A stretch of 64,000 nucleotides of DNA from UBA4732 sp963823075 (lineage in GTDB: Bacteria > Planctomycetota > Planctomycetia > Gemmatales > Gemmataceae), in NCBI GenBank assembly GCA_963823075.1, contig CAWGKE010000001.1, positions 2,232,001 through 2,296,000 on the forward strand. The letters are read 5' to 3'. Shown piece after piece: positions 53,559 to 62,726 of this stretch. The position numbers and the translations under genes are program-made. Below the pieces are notes generated by a model. That model was not told where the DNA came from. It ran no database searches and worked only from the letters and a program-made list of their open reading frames with translations. The first letter of the stretch is position 1, and each line of letters starts with the position of its first letter.

Positions 53559-53622
53559 GAGTCGGTTCCAGAAGGGGGCGGGGAAACCCCGCCTCCTGCC
53601 GCCGCGCTAAACGCCCCGGGAA

Positions 53623-53982
53623 TCATCCCCCTCGCTCGCTTCCGTCAACCGCCGCACCGCGCCACGCTTCCGCGAGATAGGCGCGGAGGGCCGCGATACA
53701 ACGACGGTCGCCGTCGAAGTAGTCCTCGAAGAAGCCCGGCGCACTTAACGCCTCGGGATAGGAGTAGCGCTCGCCTTCCTCGCCGACCACCGTCGCCCAG
53801 TCCGGCGGTTCGCGGGGGTCCACCATCTCGAAATGGCTGGCGGGATAGAGATACGGCCGGCCCTCGTCGCTCATCAGCCGCAGGTCGTCCGCCTCGACGC
53901 CGATGACGCGATAGGTGTTGCCCGGCGTGAGGTCGGGGTAGGCGTCCGCCGCGGACGGCGGGGGTGCGTAGCGTACTTTCAT
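53623..53982 (-). CDS. hypothetical protein, candidate immunity protein
   Basis: 119 residues from ATG 53982, overlapping the stop of the upstream gene (ATGA). It is acidic, with PDLTPGNTYRVIGVEADDLR, SHFEMVDPREPPDWATVVGE and FFEDYFDGDRRCIAALRAYL. No family recognised with certainty. Small acidic proteins encoded directly after a toxin-like C-terminal domain are commonly immunity proteins; this is inference from context. Confidence 0.5.
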   Translation of the reverse strand: MKVRYAPPPSAADAYPDLTPGNTYRVIGVEADDLRLMSDEGRPYLYPASHFEMVDPREPPDWATVVGEEGERYSYPEALSAPGFFEDYFDGDRRCIAALRAYLAEAWRGAAVDGSERGG

Positions 53983-54218
53983 GGTTGGTCCAACCACTTG
54001 ATTTTTTCTTCCACCCGTCCGACCCCGTGGTGTTCGTACCAATGCACCTCCGCCGGACGGCCGTTGACGACGAGGGGCTGTGTACTCTTTTTTACCCAGC
54101 CGCGCACCGTACCGCCATACTGGCCAATCAACCATTGAAGGTCGCGGATGCCCCGGCCGCGGGCGACGACGCGCAACCGCGCCAGTATTTCACGCGTAAG
54201 GGTGGGGATCGGTTCCAC
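53979..54218 (-). CDS. orphan toxin-like C-terminal domain
   Basis: About 79 residues from GTG 54218 (an upstream start near 54281 is also possible). It contains RDLQWLIGQYGGTVRGWVKK then EVHWYEHHGVGRVEEKIKWL. A W-K segment followed by E-x-H-W-Y-E and a final K-x-K resembles the tips of polymorphic or contact-dependent toxins with an RNase-like fold. There is no delivery domain, so it may be an orphan cassette or a small housekeeping protein of unknown role. Confidence 0.45.
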   Translation of the reverse strand: MEPIPTLTREILARLRVVARGRGIRDLQWLIGQYGGTVRGWVKKSTQPLVVNGRPAEVHWYEHHGVGRVEEKIKWLDQP

Positions 54219-54399
54219 GGGTCGGCCTCTGCTCCCCGGCGCCTCAGCGGAGGAATGGTGCAGCGTCCGGAAGCGACGCAAACGCAGATTTCCGTGCGGA
54301 CGCCCGACGCCCTGCGTGCTATTCTAACCGACGGAAAGACGCGGTTCGTCGGAGAACCGTCGCTGAATCCTCCCCAGACTGCGGTCCCGGATTGTTGCC

Positions 54400-55716
54400 A
54401 TGAACCCTGGTCCGACGCACGAATCGTCCATCCACGCCAACGGCTTCGCCGAGGAGCGGCCCGTCGGCCCCCCTGCCGACCCGGCCGCCTCCCCGCGGCC
54501 GGGCTTCTGGGAGCGGCTGTTCCGCCGGCTTTTTCCGACGTTCCCGGTCCCGCTTCACGTCGCCCTCTGGAACGGCGAGGGATTCGCCACGGCGCCCGGC
54601 GCCCCGATCGCCCGCATCCATTTCCGCGAGCGCTCCGCCTTCGTTAGCACGATGATGAACCCGGACCTCGGCTTCGGCGACGGCTACAGCGACGGCCGCA
54701 TCGAGCTGGACGGCGACCTCGTCGCCTTCCTCGAATCGGTCTTCCGGGCGCCGAAGCCGCCGGCCGCCGTCGAGTTCCTGCGCCGCCTCCTGATGGGCTG
54801 GCGGCTCCGGCCCAGCGCCAACAGCCTGAAACGCTCGCGCCACAACATTTCCCACCATTACGACCTCGGAAACGATTTTTACAAGCTCTGGCTCGACGAG
54901 CAGATGGTCTACACTTGCGCCTACTTCCCCACGCCGGACGCGACGCTGGAGCAAGCGCAGGCGGCCAAGATGGACCACGTCTGCCGCAAAGTGTGGCTGC
55001 GGCCGGGCGAGACGGTCGTCGAGGCCGGCTGCGGTTGGGGCTCGCTGGCCCGGCACATGGCCCAGCACTACGGCGTCCGGGTCAAGGCGTTCAACATCTC
55101 GCGGGAGCAGGTCCGCTACGCCCGGGAACGCGCGAAGGCCGAGGGGCTGGACGGCCTCGTCGAGTACGTCGAGGACGACTACCGCAACATCGCCGGCCGC
55201 TTCGACGCCTTCGTGTCGGTGGGGATGCTGGAGCACGTCGGCGTGGACCACTACCATCAGCTGGGCGGCGTCATCCGCCGCTGCCTCAAGCCGGAAGGCC
55301 GCGGCCTCGTCCACGCCATCGGCCGCAACTTCCCGGAGCCGACCAGCCCGTGGCTGGAAAAGCGGATATTTCCGGGGTCGTACATGCCCAGTCTCAGCGA
55401 ATTCATGGGCGTCTTCGAGCCGTGCGGCTTCTCCGTCCTGGATGTGGAGAACCTGCGGCTGCACTACGCCCAAACCCTCCGTCACTGGCTGCAGCGCTTC
55501 GAGGCGGCGTCCGACCGGGTCGAGAAGATGTTCGACCGGCGGCTGGTGCGGGCCTACCGCTTCTACCTGGCCGCGTCGATGGCGAGCTTCACCGTGGGCA
55601 CGATGCAGCTGTTCCAGGTCGTCTTCGCCCCGGCGGGGAACAACGAAATCCCCTGGACGCGGGCCTGCGTCTACGACCGGCCGGCGGGCGAAGCGGATGA
55701 CAAGATGACAAGGTGA
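54400..55716 (+). CDS. cyclopropane-fatty-acyl-phospholipid synthase-like methyltransferase
   Basis: 438 residues. An N-terminal lipid-binding region is followed by SRHNISHHYDLGNDFYKLWL then EQMVYTCAYF (about 148-175). The SAM site is VVEAGCGWGSLARHMAQHYG (about 206-225), and VGMLEHVGVDHYHQLGGVIR is the family's catalytic-region motif. This matches the CFA synthase family, which methylates or cyclopropanates membrane lipids. The last residues (DDKMTR) come from the tandem repeat at 55695. An FAD oxidoreductase gene follows 65 bases later, as in lipid-modification gene pairs. Confidence 0.85.
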   Translation: MNPGPTHESSIHANGFAEERPVGPPADPAASPRPGFWERLFRRLFPTFPVPLHVALWNGEGFATAPGAPIARIHFRERSAFVSTMMNPDLGFGDGYSDGRIELDGDLVAFLESVFRAPKPPAAVEFLRRLLMGWRLRPSANSLKRSRHNISHHYDLGNDFYKLWLDEQMVYTCAYFPTPDATLEQAQAAKMDHVCRKVWLRPGETVVEAGCGWGSLARHMAQHYGVRVKAFNISREQVRYARERAKAEGLDGLVEYVEDDYRNIAGRFDAFVSVGMLEHVGVDHYHQLGGVIRRCLKPEGRGLVHAIGRNFPEPTSPWLEKRIFPGSYMPSLSEFMGVFEPCGFSVLDVENLRLHYAQTLRHWLQRFEAASDRVEKMFDRRLVRAYRFYLAASMASFTVGTMQLFQVVFAPAGNNEIPWTRACVYDRPAGEADDKMTR

Positions 55717-55762
55717 CAAGGTGACAAGGTGACCCCGCCGCTCACCTTGTCACCTTGTCACC
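55695..55762 (+). repeat. inverted array of GACAAGGT tandem repeats
   Basis: About four copies of an 8-bp unit (GTGACAAG) on the left, starting inside the methyltransferase 3' end, then the complement (CACCTTGT repeated) on the right, about 20 bases before the next start. Same design as 11957-12031 and 32800-32897. Confidence 0.78.
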
Positions 55763-55781
55763 AGCAAGAAGGACCGGCCAG

Positions 55782-56740
55782 ATGCGCAACGTCGAAACCA
55801 TCATCGTCGGCGGTGGGCCGGGCGGCAGCAGCAGCGCCCGAGAGCTGCGCCTCGCCGGGCGCGAATGTTTGGTGCTGGAGCGGAAGCCGATGCCGCGGCT
55901 CAAGCTCTGCGCCGGCTGGGTGACGCCGAAGGTGCTGAGCGACCTCGCCATCGACCCGGCCGAATATCCGCACGGCATGGTCAAGCTGGAGACGTTGAAG
56001 GTCTTCTTCGGCCGCGGCCGGCGCCGCGCCGGACGGTCCCGGCCGTGCAGTACTCGATCCGCCGCGTCGAGTTCGACGCCTGGCTGCTGGGTCGCAGCGG
56101 CGTGGAGGTGGTGCAGCACACCGTCCGCGACGTGGCGGCCGACGGCGACGGCTTCGTCATCGACGGCGCCTTCCGCTGCCGCTTCCTGATCGGGGCGGGC
56201 GGGACGAATTGCCCGGTGAAAAAGGCGTTGTTTGAGCCGGATCGGGGGGAATTGATCGTCACGCAGGAGGTGGAGTTCGAGAGGCCGGTGCGCAACCCGG
56301 CGTGCATCCTGTGGTTCCCCTACGCCGAGTCGTGGGGCTATGCGTGGTACGTCCCCAAGGCTGGCGCCGTCAACGTCGGCTTCGGCGGCCGGCGGTCGCG
56401 GCTGGAGAAGTGGGACCGCGGCCGGCTCTGGGACGACTTCGTCGGCCTGCTGCGCAAGGAGGGCTGTCTGTCCGAGGCGCCGCCCGAGCCGAAGGGCTAC
56501 TCCTATTACGTCGGCCGGCGGCGGAAGCAGGCGCGGAAGGGAAACGCCTTCCTGATCGGCGACGCGGCCGGGCTGGCGACGCAGGACCTGGCCGAGGGCA
56601 TCGGCCCCGCCGTCGAGAGCGGCCAGCTGGCGGCGCGCGAGATCCTGGGCAAAGGGACTTATTCTCCCCGACATGTCACTCGATATTCGCTGCCGTTCCT
56701 GGCCCGCGTGCTGCGCCGCCTCGCGCCGCTGGCGCCGTGA
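55782..56740 (+). CDS. FAD-dependent oxidoreductase, geranylgeranyl reductase-like, frameshifted
   Basis: ATG 55782 opens the dinucleotide fold VETIIVGGGPGGSSSARELR and LRLAGRECLVLERKPMPRLK. The frame breaks near 56020, in a GC-rich stretch, and continues as RTVPAVQYSIRRVEFDAWLL, WYVPKAGAVNVGFGGRRSRL and FLIGDAAGLATQDLAEGIGP (second FAD motif GDAAGL). One missing base joins them; total about 320 residues. The family reduces isoprenoid chains or related lipids. Its place next to a CFA-type enzyme supports a lipid role. Confidence 0.75.
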
Positions 56741-56833
56741 CGGCGAAAGGCGCCGCCTCGATCCGAAGCGGCGGCCGAGAAGTGCTGGCCGTCCCTCGCG
56801 TTCGCCGGATACGATGCGGGAAAGGAGGGCGCC

Positions 56834-57055
56834 ATGATTGAACTGAGTGAAGAACAGCGGCAGGAACTTTCGCAACCGGAGCCGGTCGTCATGGATCCCC
56901 TGACTCGGCAAACCTACGTTCTGGTGCCCCGAGACGTCTACGACCGCTTGAAAGGCCTCCTGGAGGAGGACGACGCCCGCCTCATGTACCCCCTGCTCGC
57001 GGACCTCGACCCCGAGGACTGGGAAGACGCCTCTGCTTACGAAAGCAAGCCATGA
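56834..57055 (+). CDS. antitoxin-like protein of a MazEF-type pair
   Basis: 73 residues: MIELSEEQRQELSQPEPVVM then DPLTRQTYVLVPRDVYDRLK and an acidic tail. Size, acidity and the 4-base overlap with a PemK/MazF-like gene make it the antitoxin partner. The N-terminal half resembles the short, Phd-like or unclassified antitoxins common next to MazF-type toxins. Confidence 0.65.
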   Translation: MIELSEEQRQELSQPEPVVMDPLTRQTYVLVPRDVYDRLKGLLEEDDARLMYPLLADLDPEDWEDASAYESKP

Positions 57056-57411
57056 AGGTCAACCGGGGCGACATGGTCCTCCTCGATCACCCATTCAGCG
57101 ACGCCAGCGGTTCCAAGGTTCGCCCCGCGCTCGTGGTGCGGGACGACGCCCGCAATGCCCGGCTGACGGAAACCATCGTGGCCCTCATCACGAAGAACGT
57201 GAGACACGTGGGCGTTGACCGGACGCAGCCCCTGATTGACTTGGGTACGCCGGACGGCAAGGCGAGTGGGCTGCACCGCAACTCCGCCGTGAAATGCGGG
57301 AAGTTGTATACAGTCCACGAGGGCGCCGTCAAAATGCGGATCGGTGTTTTGTCGGCAGTCCTCATGCGGCAGATCGACGACTGCCTCAAACAGGCGCTGG
57401 GGCTGCCGTGA
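57052..57411 (+). CDS. PemK/MazF-like toxin
   Basis: 119 residues starting MKVNRGDMVLLDHPFSDASG then KVRPALVVRDDARNARLTET, the RG-D-hydrophobic and KxRPALVV pattern of PemK/MazF endoribonucleases. IGVLSAVLMRQIDDCLKQAL closes the fold. It overlaps the antitoxin gene by four bases (ATGA), a coupled type II module. The divergence in the middle leaves the cut site unpredictable. Confidence 0.8.
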   Translation: MKVNRGDMVLLDHPFSDASGSKVRPALVVRDDARNARLTETIVALITKNVRHVGVDRTQPLIDLGTPDGKASGLHRNSAVKCGKLYTVHEGAVKMRIGVLSAVLMRQIDDCLKQALGLP

Positions 57412-57460
57412 ATCCTCGCCTTGGGCGATTGGGAAGGCGACGGTTTGCGCCGGCAACCCT

Positions 57461-59065
57461 CTACCTGTGTGAAGAATCAGCCTTCCCTTCTGATCGGGCG
57501 GCGTCGGGCGGCGGGGGCAACGTCACCACGAGCGGCGGCCCGCTCGGCGGCCCCGTCGTCTCGCAGCCGGTGCAGCGGACCTGCCAGCCGCCCCCCAGCG
57601 CCCGATAGACCTGGATCAGGCCCCGCGCGATTTCCCCCCGCGCCTGCGCCAGCGTGTCCTGCTGCTGCACCAGGCTTTGCTGCACCTGGGTCACGCGGGT
57701 GAAATCGACCGTCCCCGCCTTGTACTGGGCCGTCACGATCGTGACCGCCTTCTCCGCGGCGTCCACGCTCTCGGCCTGCGATTTCGCGCGCTGCTGGGCG
57801 CGCAGGAACACCGCCAGGCCGTCCTCCACTTCCTGCTCGGCGCTCAGCACCGACTGCTGATAGGCCGTCGCCAGCTCCTGGAACCGGGCGTCCTGCAGGC
57901 GCACGTTGTTCCGCAGCCGGCCGTAGTTGAGGATGTCCCACTGGAACGACGGGCCGACGTCGGCGTTCATGGCCGTGGAGCGGAAAAGATGCGAGAACTC
58001 CTCGGCCGAATAGCCGAACGTCCCGTTGATCCCAAATCGCGGATAGAAATCCGCCTCGGCCACGCCGATCCGGGCGCACTGGGCGGCCGCCTGGCGCTCG
58101 GCGCGGCGCACGTCCGGCCGGCGGCGCAGCAAGTCGGCCGGGACGCCGACGACCGCCTCCGGCGGCGCGGTGGGAATGGGCGCCGGCCCCACTTTTTCCT
58201 GCAGCGCCTCCGGCGGCATGCCGAGCAGAATGCACAGCCGGTTGCTGGTCTGGCGCAGGCCGATCTCCAGCTCGGGGATCTGGGCCTCGGTCTCGGACAG
58301 CGTGCTTTGGGCCTGGTCCACGTCCAGCTCGCCGACGCCCACGCCAGCCTTGAACCGCGCCTGCGCCAGCGTCAGCGTCTGGCGCTGCAGCTCCGCGTTG
58401 GCCTTGGTGTATTCGATCTGCTGCTGGAGGGTGCGGAGCTGGACGTAATTCGTGGCGACGTCGCCCAGCAGCGTGACCAGCACGTCGTCGTAGTCCGCAA
58501 CCGAGGCGTCCAGGTTGTCGGCGTTCGCCTCGATCGCCCGCCGAATGCGACCCCAGAAGTCGAGTTCCCAGCTCAGGTTGAATCCGTAGTCCCACGTACT
58601 GAAAAACTGCTGCAGCGCGACCACGCCCTGGGGAGTCACGATGCGGGCGTTGGCGTCCTCGATGCTGAGCGCGGTTCGTGTGTAGCCTCCCGTCGCGGTT
58701 TGCGATTGCGGTAACAGTTCCCCCCGAGCGATCGCCAGCTGGGCCCGCGCCTGCAGCACCCGGAAACCCGCCTCGCGCAAGGTCAGGTTCTGCCGGTAGG
58801 CGTGACAGATGAGGTCGTCGAGCACCGGGTCGTTGAAGACCGTCCACCATTTGCTGAGGTCGTCCGAGTCCGTGCGCACGTGCGCGTCGCCGGCTTCGAT
58901 CCAATCTTGCGCCACGGGGGCCGGCGGCGGGCTGTAGTTTGGCCCCACTTTGAATCCGTTATGGACGTATTCTTGAAGAGTGGTGCAGCCGCACGTCAGC
59001 GCGGACAGGGCAAGGCAGGCGATCACGGCTATGGTGCGAGAGGCGTCTGCCGGTGGGGTCTTCAT
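57461..59065 (-). CDS. outer membrane efflux factor, NodT/TolC-like lipoprotein
   Basis: 534 residues with a signal peptide ending in a lipobox (ALSALTCGCTTLQ, Cys near 27). Two OEP repeats follow: LLGDVATNYVQLRTLQQQIE, ARFKAGVGVGELDVDQAQST, GVPADLLRRRPDVRRAERQA and ARFQELATAYQQSVLSAEQE. It forms the outer membrane channel of the efflux system and is the last gene of the EmrA-EmrB-OMF run on the minus strand, 125 bases after EmrB. Confidence 0.9.
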   Translation of the reverse strand: MKTPPADASRTIAVIACLALSALTCGCTTLQEYVHNGFKVGPNYSPPPAPVAQDWIEAGDAHVRTDSDDLSKWWTVFNDPVLDDLICHAYRQNLTLREAGFRVLQARAQLAIARGELLPQSQTATGGYTRTALSIEDANARIVTPQGVVALQQFFSTWDYGFNLSWELDFWGRIRRAIEANADNLDASVADYDDVLVTLLGDVATNYVQLRTLQQQIEYTKANAELQRQTLTLAQARFKAGVGVGELDVDQAQSTLSETEAQIPELEIGLRQTSNRLCILLGMPPEALQEKVGPAPIPTAPPEAVVGVPADLLRRRPDVRRAERQAAAQCARIGVAEADFYPRFGINGTFGYSAEEFSHLFRSTAMNADVGPSFQWDILNYGRLRNNVRLQDARFQELATAYQQSVLSAEQEVEDGLAVFLRAQQRAKSQAESVDAAEKAVTIVTAQYKAGTVDFTRVTQVQQSLVQQQDTLAQARGEIARGLIQVYRALGGGWQVRCTGCETTGPPSGPPLVVTLPPPPDAARSEGKADSSHR

Positions 59066-59190
59066 CGAGCAACCTCGGGGGGGACGGTGGGGCGCTTGGG
59101 CGTGGATAGCGCGCGGCCCGTTCAGGTGCTATTGTCGGCATTTCCCACAGAATCGGTTTACTCGAAACAGCCGCCCCATCCGGAATCGCC

Positions 59191-60801
59191 TCATTCTCCC
59201 CCGATGTGTTCCCCCTTCTCGGCCGCCGAGCGCTTCATCAGCAGCACCAGGGGCACGAGCGCAATCCCCACGACGGCCGCCACCCAGAACACGTCGAAGT
59301 AGGCCAGCGACGCCGCCTGTTGCTCCCGGAGGTTCGACAGCGCTTGCGCGGCCATCTGCTGCGACGCGGCCGAATCGCCGGTGCGCTGCAGGAAGAACTC
59401 CTGGGCGTGCTGCATGAAGGAATTCACCGCCGGGTTGAAGGGCTGGAGCGACTCGCCCAGGCGCAGGGTGTGGAACTGTTCTCGTCGCTCCTGGATCGTC
59501 TGGGCGACCGAGGTGCCGACGCTGCCCCCCTCGTTGCGAAGCAAGGCGAGCAGGCCGACCGCCGCCCCGCGCAGGTGCTTGGGGATGTACTTGAAGGCGG
59601 CCAAGTTGAGTGGGGCGAAGATCAAGCCCAGGCCGCCCGTCAGCACCATCCGGGGCCAGGCCGCCTGCCAGGGGCCGATCTGGAGGTTCATTTGCGCCAT
59701 CCAGAAGTTGCTGATCGCCAGGACGATCAGGCCCACCGCGATCAGCCAGCGGGCGTCGGCGCCCCGCCCCAGCAGGAAGCCGACGATCACCAACGCACTG
59801 ATCGAGGTAATGCCCCCGGGAGACAACACCAGCCCGGCGGCCAGGGCGTCATAGCCGAACAGGGACTGGAGCAGGGCCGGCAGCGAAATGCTCGCGGCGT
59901 ACAGCACGGCGAAGGCGCAGAAAATGATGATGCAGGACATGGCGAGGTTGCGCTCGCCCAGCACGCGGAAGTTGACGATCGGGTTGTCGATCCGCATCTC
60001 CCGGAAGATGAGGAAACCAAGCCCCAGCACGAACAGGACCATCAGCGTCTGCACCCGCCAGAACGGGTCGTTGTACCAGTCCCACTCCTGCCCCTTGCTG
60101 AGCATGATTTCCCAGCTGGCCATGACCAGCGAGAGCAGCCCCAGGCCGATGTAGTCGAAGTTCAGCGGCTTGCGGCGCAGCTCGGCCCGCTCCTGCTGGA
60201 GGTAATCCGGGTCTTTGACCAGGACGTAGCAGCTGACCAGCGCCAGCAGACCCACCGGGACGTTGATGTAGAAGATGTAGCGCCAGTCGTAGTTGACCAC
60301 GAGCCAGCCGCCCAGCGTCGGGCCGACGATGGGACCGATCAGGGCCGCGATGCCGAACATCGTTTGCGCCATGCCCTGCTTCTCGGGCGGGAAGCTGTCC
60401 ACCAAGACCCCCTGGCTGCTTGGCTGGAGTCCGCCGCCGGCCAGACCCTGGAGCACCCGGAACAGGATGATCTGCCCCAGGCTCGTGGCCATGCCGCACA
60501 GCGCGGAGGCGAGGGTGAAGACGGCGATCGACGCCAGGAAGTAGTTGCGGCGTCCGAGGTGGGCCGAAAGCCAGCCGCTGATCGGCAGGATGACGGCGTT
60601 GGCGGCCAGGTAGCTGGTGATGACCCATTCGCTGTCGGTTTGCGCCGCCGCCAGGCCGCCGGCGATGTAGCGCAGCGCCACGTTGGCGATGGTGGTGTCC
60701 AGCACTTCCATGAATGCGGGCACCACCACCGCGACGGCGATGATCCAGGGGTTGATCGCGGGCCGGCCGAGGGGGGGCGACAGAACGATGAGGCGGCTCA
60801 T
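59191..60801 (-). CDS. DHA2-family MFS efflux pump, EmrB-like
   Basis: 536 residues with about 14 membrane helices. Motifs: PAFMEVLDTTIANVALRYIA in helix 1, WVITSYLAANAVILPISGWL, and GLAGGGLQPSSQGVLVDSFP, the DHA2 signature. It exports drugs or small molecules using the proton gradient, with the EmrA-like adaptor (upstream gene) and the TolC-like channel (downstream gene). Confidence 0.92.
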   Translation of the reverse strand: MSRLIVLSPPLGRPAINPWIIAVAVVVPAFMEVLDTTIANVALRYIAGGLAAAQTDSEWVITSYLAANAVILPISGWLSAHLGRRNYFLASIAVFTLASALCGMATSLGQIILFRVLQGLAGGGLQPSSQGVLVDSFPPEKQGMAQTMFGIAALIGPIVGPTLGGWLVVNYDWRYIFYINVPVGLLALVSCYVLVKDPDYLQQERAELRRKPLNFDYIGLGLLSLVMASWEIMLSKGQEWDWYNDPFWRVQTLMVLFVLGLGFLIFREMRIDNPIVNFRVLGERNLAMSCIIIFCAFAVLYAASISLPALLQSLFGYDALAAGLVLSPGGITSISALVIVGFLLGRGADARWLIAVGLIVLAISNFWMAQMNLQIGPWQAAWPRMVLTGGLGLIFAPLNLAAFKYIPKHLRGAAVGLLALLRNEGGSVGTSVAQTIQERREQFHTLRLGESLQPFNPAVNSFMQHAQEFFLQRTGDSAASQQMAAQALSNLREQQAASLAYFDVFWVAAVVGIALVPLVLLMKRSAAEKGEHIGGE

Positions 60802-60829
60802 GGGTGCGCTCCGTGCCAGAGGGGTTCAG

Positions 60830-61018
60830 GGCCGCGACCGTAAGGGAGCGGGCGGCCCCCATTATCACTTAACCGCTCCCTCACGAGCAAATTGCAGTTG
60901 GCGATGTAGGCCTTTACGAACAATAGCTTACGGCACAAGCTATCGAACGGCCTAAGTTCCGCCCCGCGATGGCTTTACGTCGCCTGATGCAATTTGCTCT
61001 CACGGTCGCGGCTCTGTC
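60830..61018. repeat. scattered pieces of the 62652-type palindrome
   Basis: GCCGCGACCGTAAGGGAGCG (about 60831-60850), an inverted piece TAACCGCTCCCTCACG near 60870, and CTCTCACGGTCGCGGCTC near 60997. The last one is inside the EmrA 3' end and encodes its tail (SRDRESKLHQAT). The gap between EmrA and EmrB is built largely from this repeat. Confidence 0.6.
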
Positions 61019-62519
61019 CGCCTGCCGACGGCGGCGGGGCGTACGGCTGCAAGACCTGCCCGGCGCTCGGCCCCGTCGGCGGCTCCTTGTAATAGACGTA
61101 CGGCGTCACCGACAGGCCGGCGAACAACGGCGTCTTGTCGGGGTCATAATCGCTGAGCTCGATGCGGACCGGCAGCCGCTGGACGATCTTCACGAAATTG
61201 CCCGTGGCGTTCTCCGGCGGGAGCAGGGCCAGGGTGGAGCCGGTGCCATAGGTGAAGCCGGTGATGCGGCCCTCGAACTCCTTGCGGCTGCCGTACATGT
61301 CCGCCTCGACGCGGACGTGCTGGCCGATGCGGAGGTCGGCCAGCTGCGTCTCCTTGAAGTTGGCGTCGATCCAAACCTCTGTGAGCGAACGGACGGCCAT
61401 CAGGTTCTGCCCGACCTGGACGTCGTTGCCGGGGTTGACGTTGCGGTTGGTCACCTGGCCGTCGATCTGGGCGACGACGTCGCAGTAGCAGAGATTCAAC
61501 TCGGCCTGTTCCAGGTCGTGTTCGGCCTGCTGGACGGCGGGCGCGTTGCGCAGGATTTGGGCGTAGATGCGGTCAATGTCGCCCTTGGGATCTCGCTTGT
61601 AGAATTCCGCCACCACCTGCTTGGGGGTCAGGTCATACGAGGAGGGCACGATGCCGAGCGGGGCCGCGCTCTGGAGCAGTTCGCCCAGCGCCTGGCGGAC
61701 GGAGGAAAAGTTCTGGTCGAGGTCGGGAGGGACCTGCGTGAGATCGTCGCCCGTTTCCGGCTTGGCCGGCAACCCGAGACCGGCGCGGATCTGGTAAACC
61801 TGCTCCAGCGCCTGCGCGACCTGCGCCTGGGCGACCAGGAAGGCCGCCTGGGCCTTGTCGAAGTCCTGCGGGCTGATGGCCCCGGGCGTTTTGGCGAGGT
61901 CCTTGGCCCGGTCGAAATCGGCCTTCGCCTGGCCCAGCTTGGCCTTGGCGGTTTCCAGGGCGGCCACGTCGGCCCGCAGGAGGGCGATCTGGTTGTCCAC
62001 CTCCTCAATGGTGTGTTCGAGCTTGTACCGATTGCTGCGGGCCAGGCCCACTTCGGCGCGCGCCTGAGCCTGGGCGGTCGCCAGCGCCGCCCTTTTTTGA
62101 TCGACCTGGATCTGGTAAGGCTCCTTATCGAGCTGGACGAGCATGTCCCCTTTACGCACGCGGTTGTTGTCGTCCACAAAAACTTTGACGACCTGGCCGG
62201 CCACGCGGGGCGCCACGAAGGTGACGTGGCCGTTGACATAGGCGTCGTCGGTGGAAATCGTGTTCAGGCTCAGCAGCAGCCAGGGGACCAGGAACCACGC
62301 CGCGACCGCCAGGCCGATCACCACCGCCCCAAGAATCAGCAGATTGCGCCGCAGGTGCGACGTGGGCCGGGCCGGGGAGGCCGGCGCGGCGGGAGGGGGG
62401 CCGGCCGGATGGGCTGCTGGAGCGGGCGGGGCCGCCTTCACCTCCGTCGCTGTTGCTTCGGAATGCGGCGGCCTGGCCTCCGGCGCAGCTGGCGGACGGT
62501 GATCGCCCGTGTCGTCCAT
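60975..62519 (-). CDS. HlyD/EmrA-like membrane fusion protein
   Basis: 514 residues. A Pro/Ala-rich cytoplasmic N-terminus (about 1-58) is followed by one membrane helix (LLILGAVVIGLAVAAWFLVP) and the lipoyl-like half DDAYVNGHVTFVAPRVAGQV. A long hairpin of coiled coils comes next (AALATAQAQARAEVGLARSN onward), then DVVAQIDGQVTNRNVNPGND and the barrel domain. It links the EmrB pump to the outer membrane channel. The hairpin is longer than usual (about 300 residues), with an extra segment around 200-300. The start has an AAGGAG site. Confidence 0.9.
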   Translation of the reverse strand: MDDTGDHRPPAAPEARPPHSEATATEVKAAPPAPAAHPAGPPPAAPASPARPTSHLRRNLLILGAVVIGLAVAAWFLVPWLLLSLNTISTDDAYVNGHVTFVAPRVAGQVVKVFVDDNNRVRKGDMLVQLDKEPYQIQVDQKRAALATAQAQARAEVGLARSNRYKLEHTIEEVDNQIALLRADVAALETAKAKLGQAKADFDRAKDLAKTPGAISPQDFDKAQAAFLVAQAQVAQALEQVYQIRAGLGLPAKPETGDDLTQVPPDLDQNFSSVRQALGELLQSAAPLGIVPSSYDLTPKQVVAEFYKRDPKGDIDRIYAQILRNAPAVQQAEHDLEQAELNLCYCDVVAQIDGQVTNRNVNPGNDVQVGQNLMAVRSLTEVWIDANFKETQLADLRIGQHVRVEADMYGSRKEFEGRITGFTYGTGSTLALLPPENATGNFVKIVQRLPVRIELSDYDPDKTPLFAGLSVTPYVYYKEPPTGPSAGQVLQPYAPPPSAGGQSRDRESKLHQAT

Positions 62520-62651
62520 GTTGGTACTTCTCCTTTCCGCAGGGCAGTACCAGGCAAGGGTCGAGAGGCCGGCGCTGGGCCGGCGGGTTCGCCCGGTTGA
62601 CGTGCTGTATTATTCTGCGTATCTGGTGGAGGAGCGGCAACAGCAAGGGAG

Positions 62652-62722
62652 CGGTCGGAGCCGCGACCGTAAGGGAGCGGTTTTGGCCTGAATCTGCTCC
62701 CTTACGGTCGCGGCTCCGACCG
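62652..62722. repeat. palindrome between the efflux operon and the old-yellow-enzyme gene
   Basis: Arms of 27 bases (core GAGCCGCGACCGTAAGGGAG) pair perfectly around a 17-base loop, just after the stop of the flavoenzyme gene on the minus strand. Fragments of the same repeat occur at 15783-15823 and 60830-61018. Confidence 0.85.
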
Positions 62723-62726
62723 TTTC

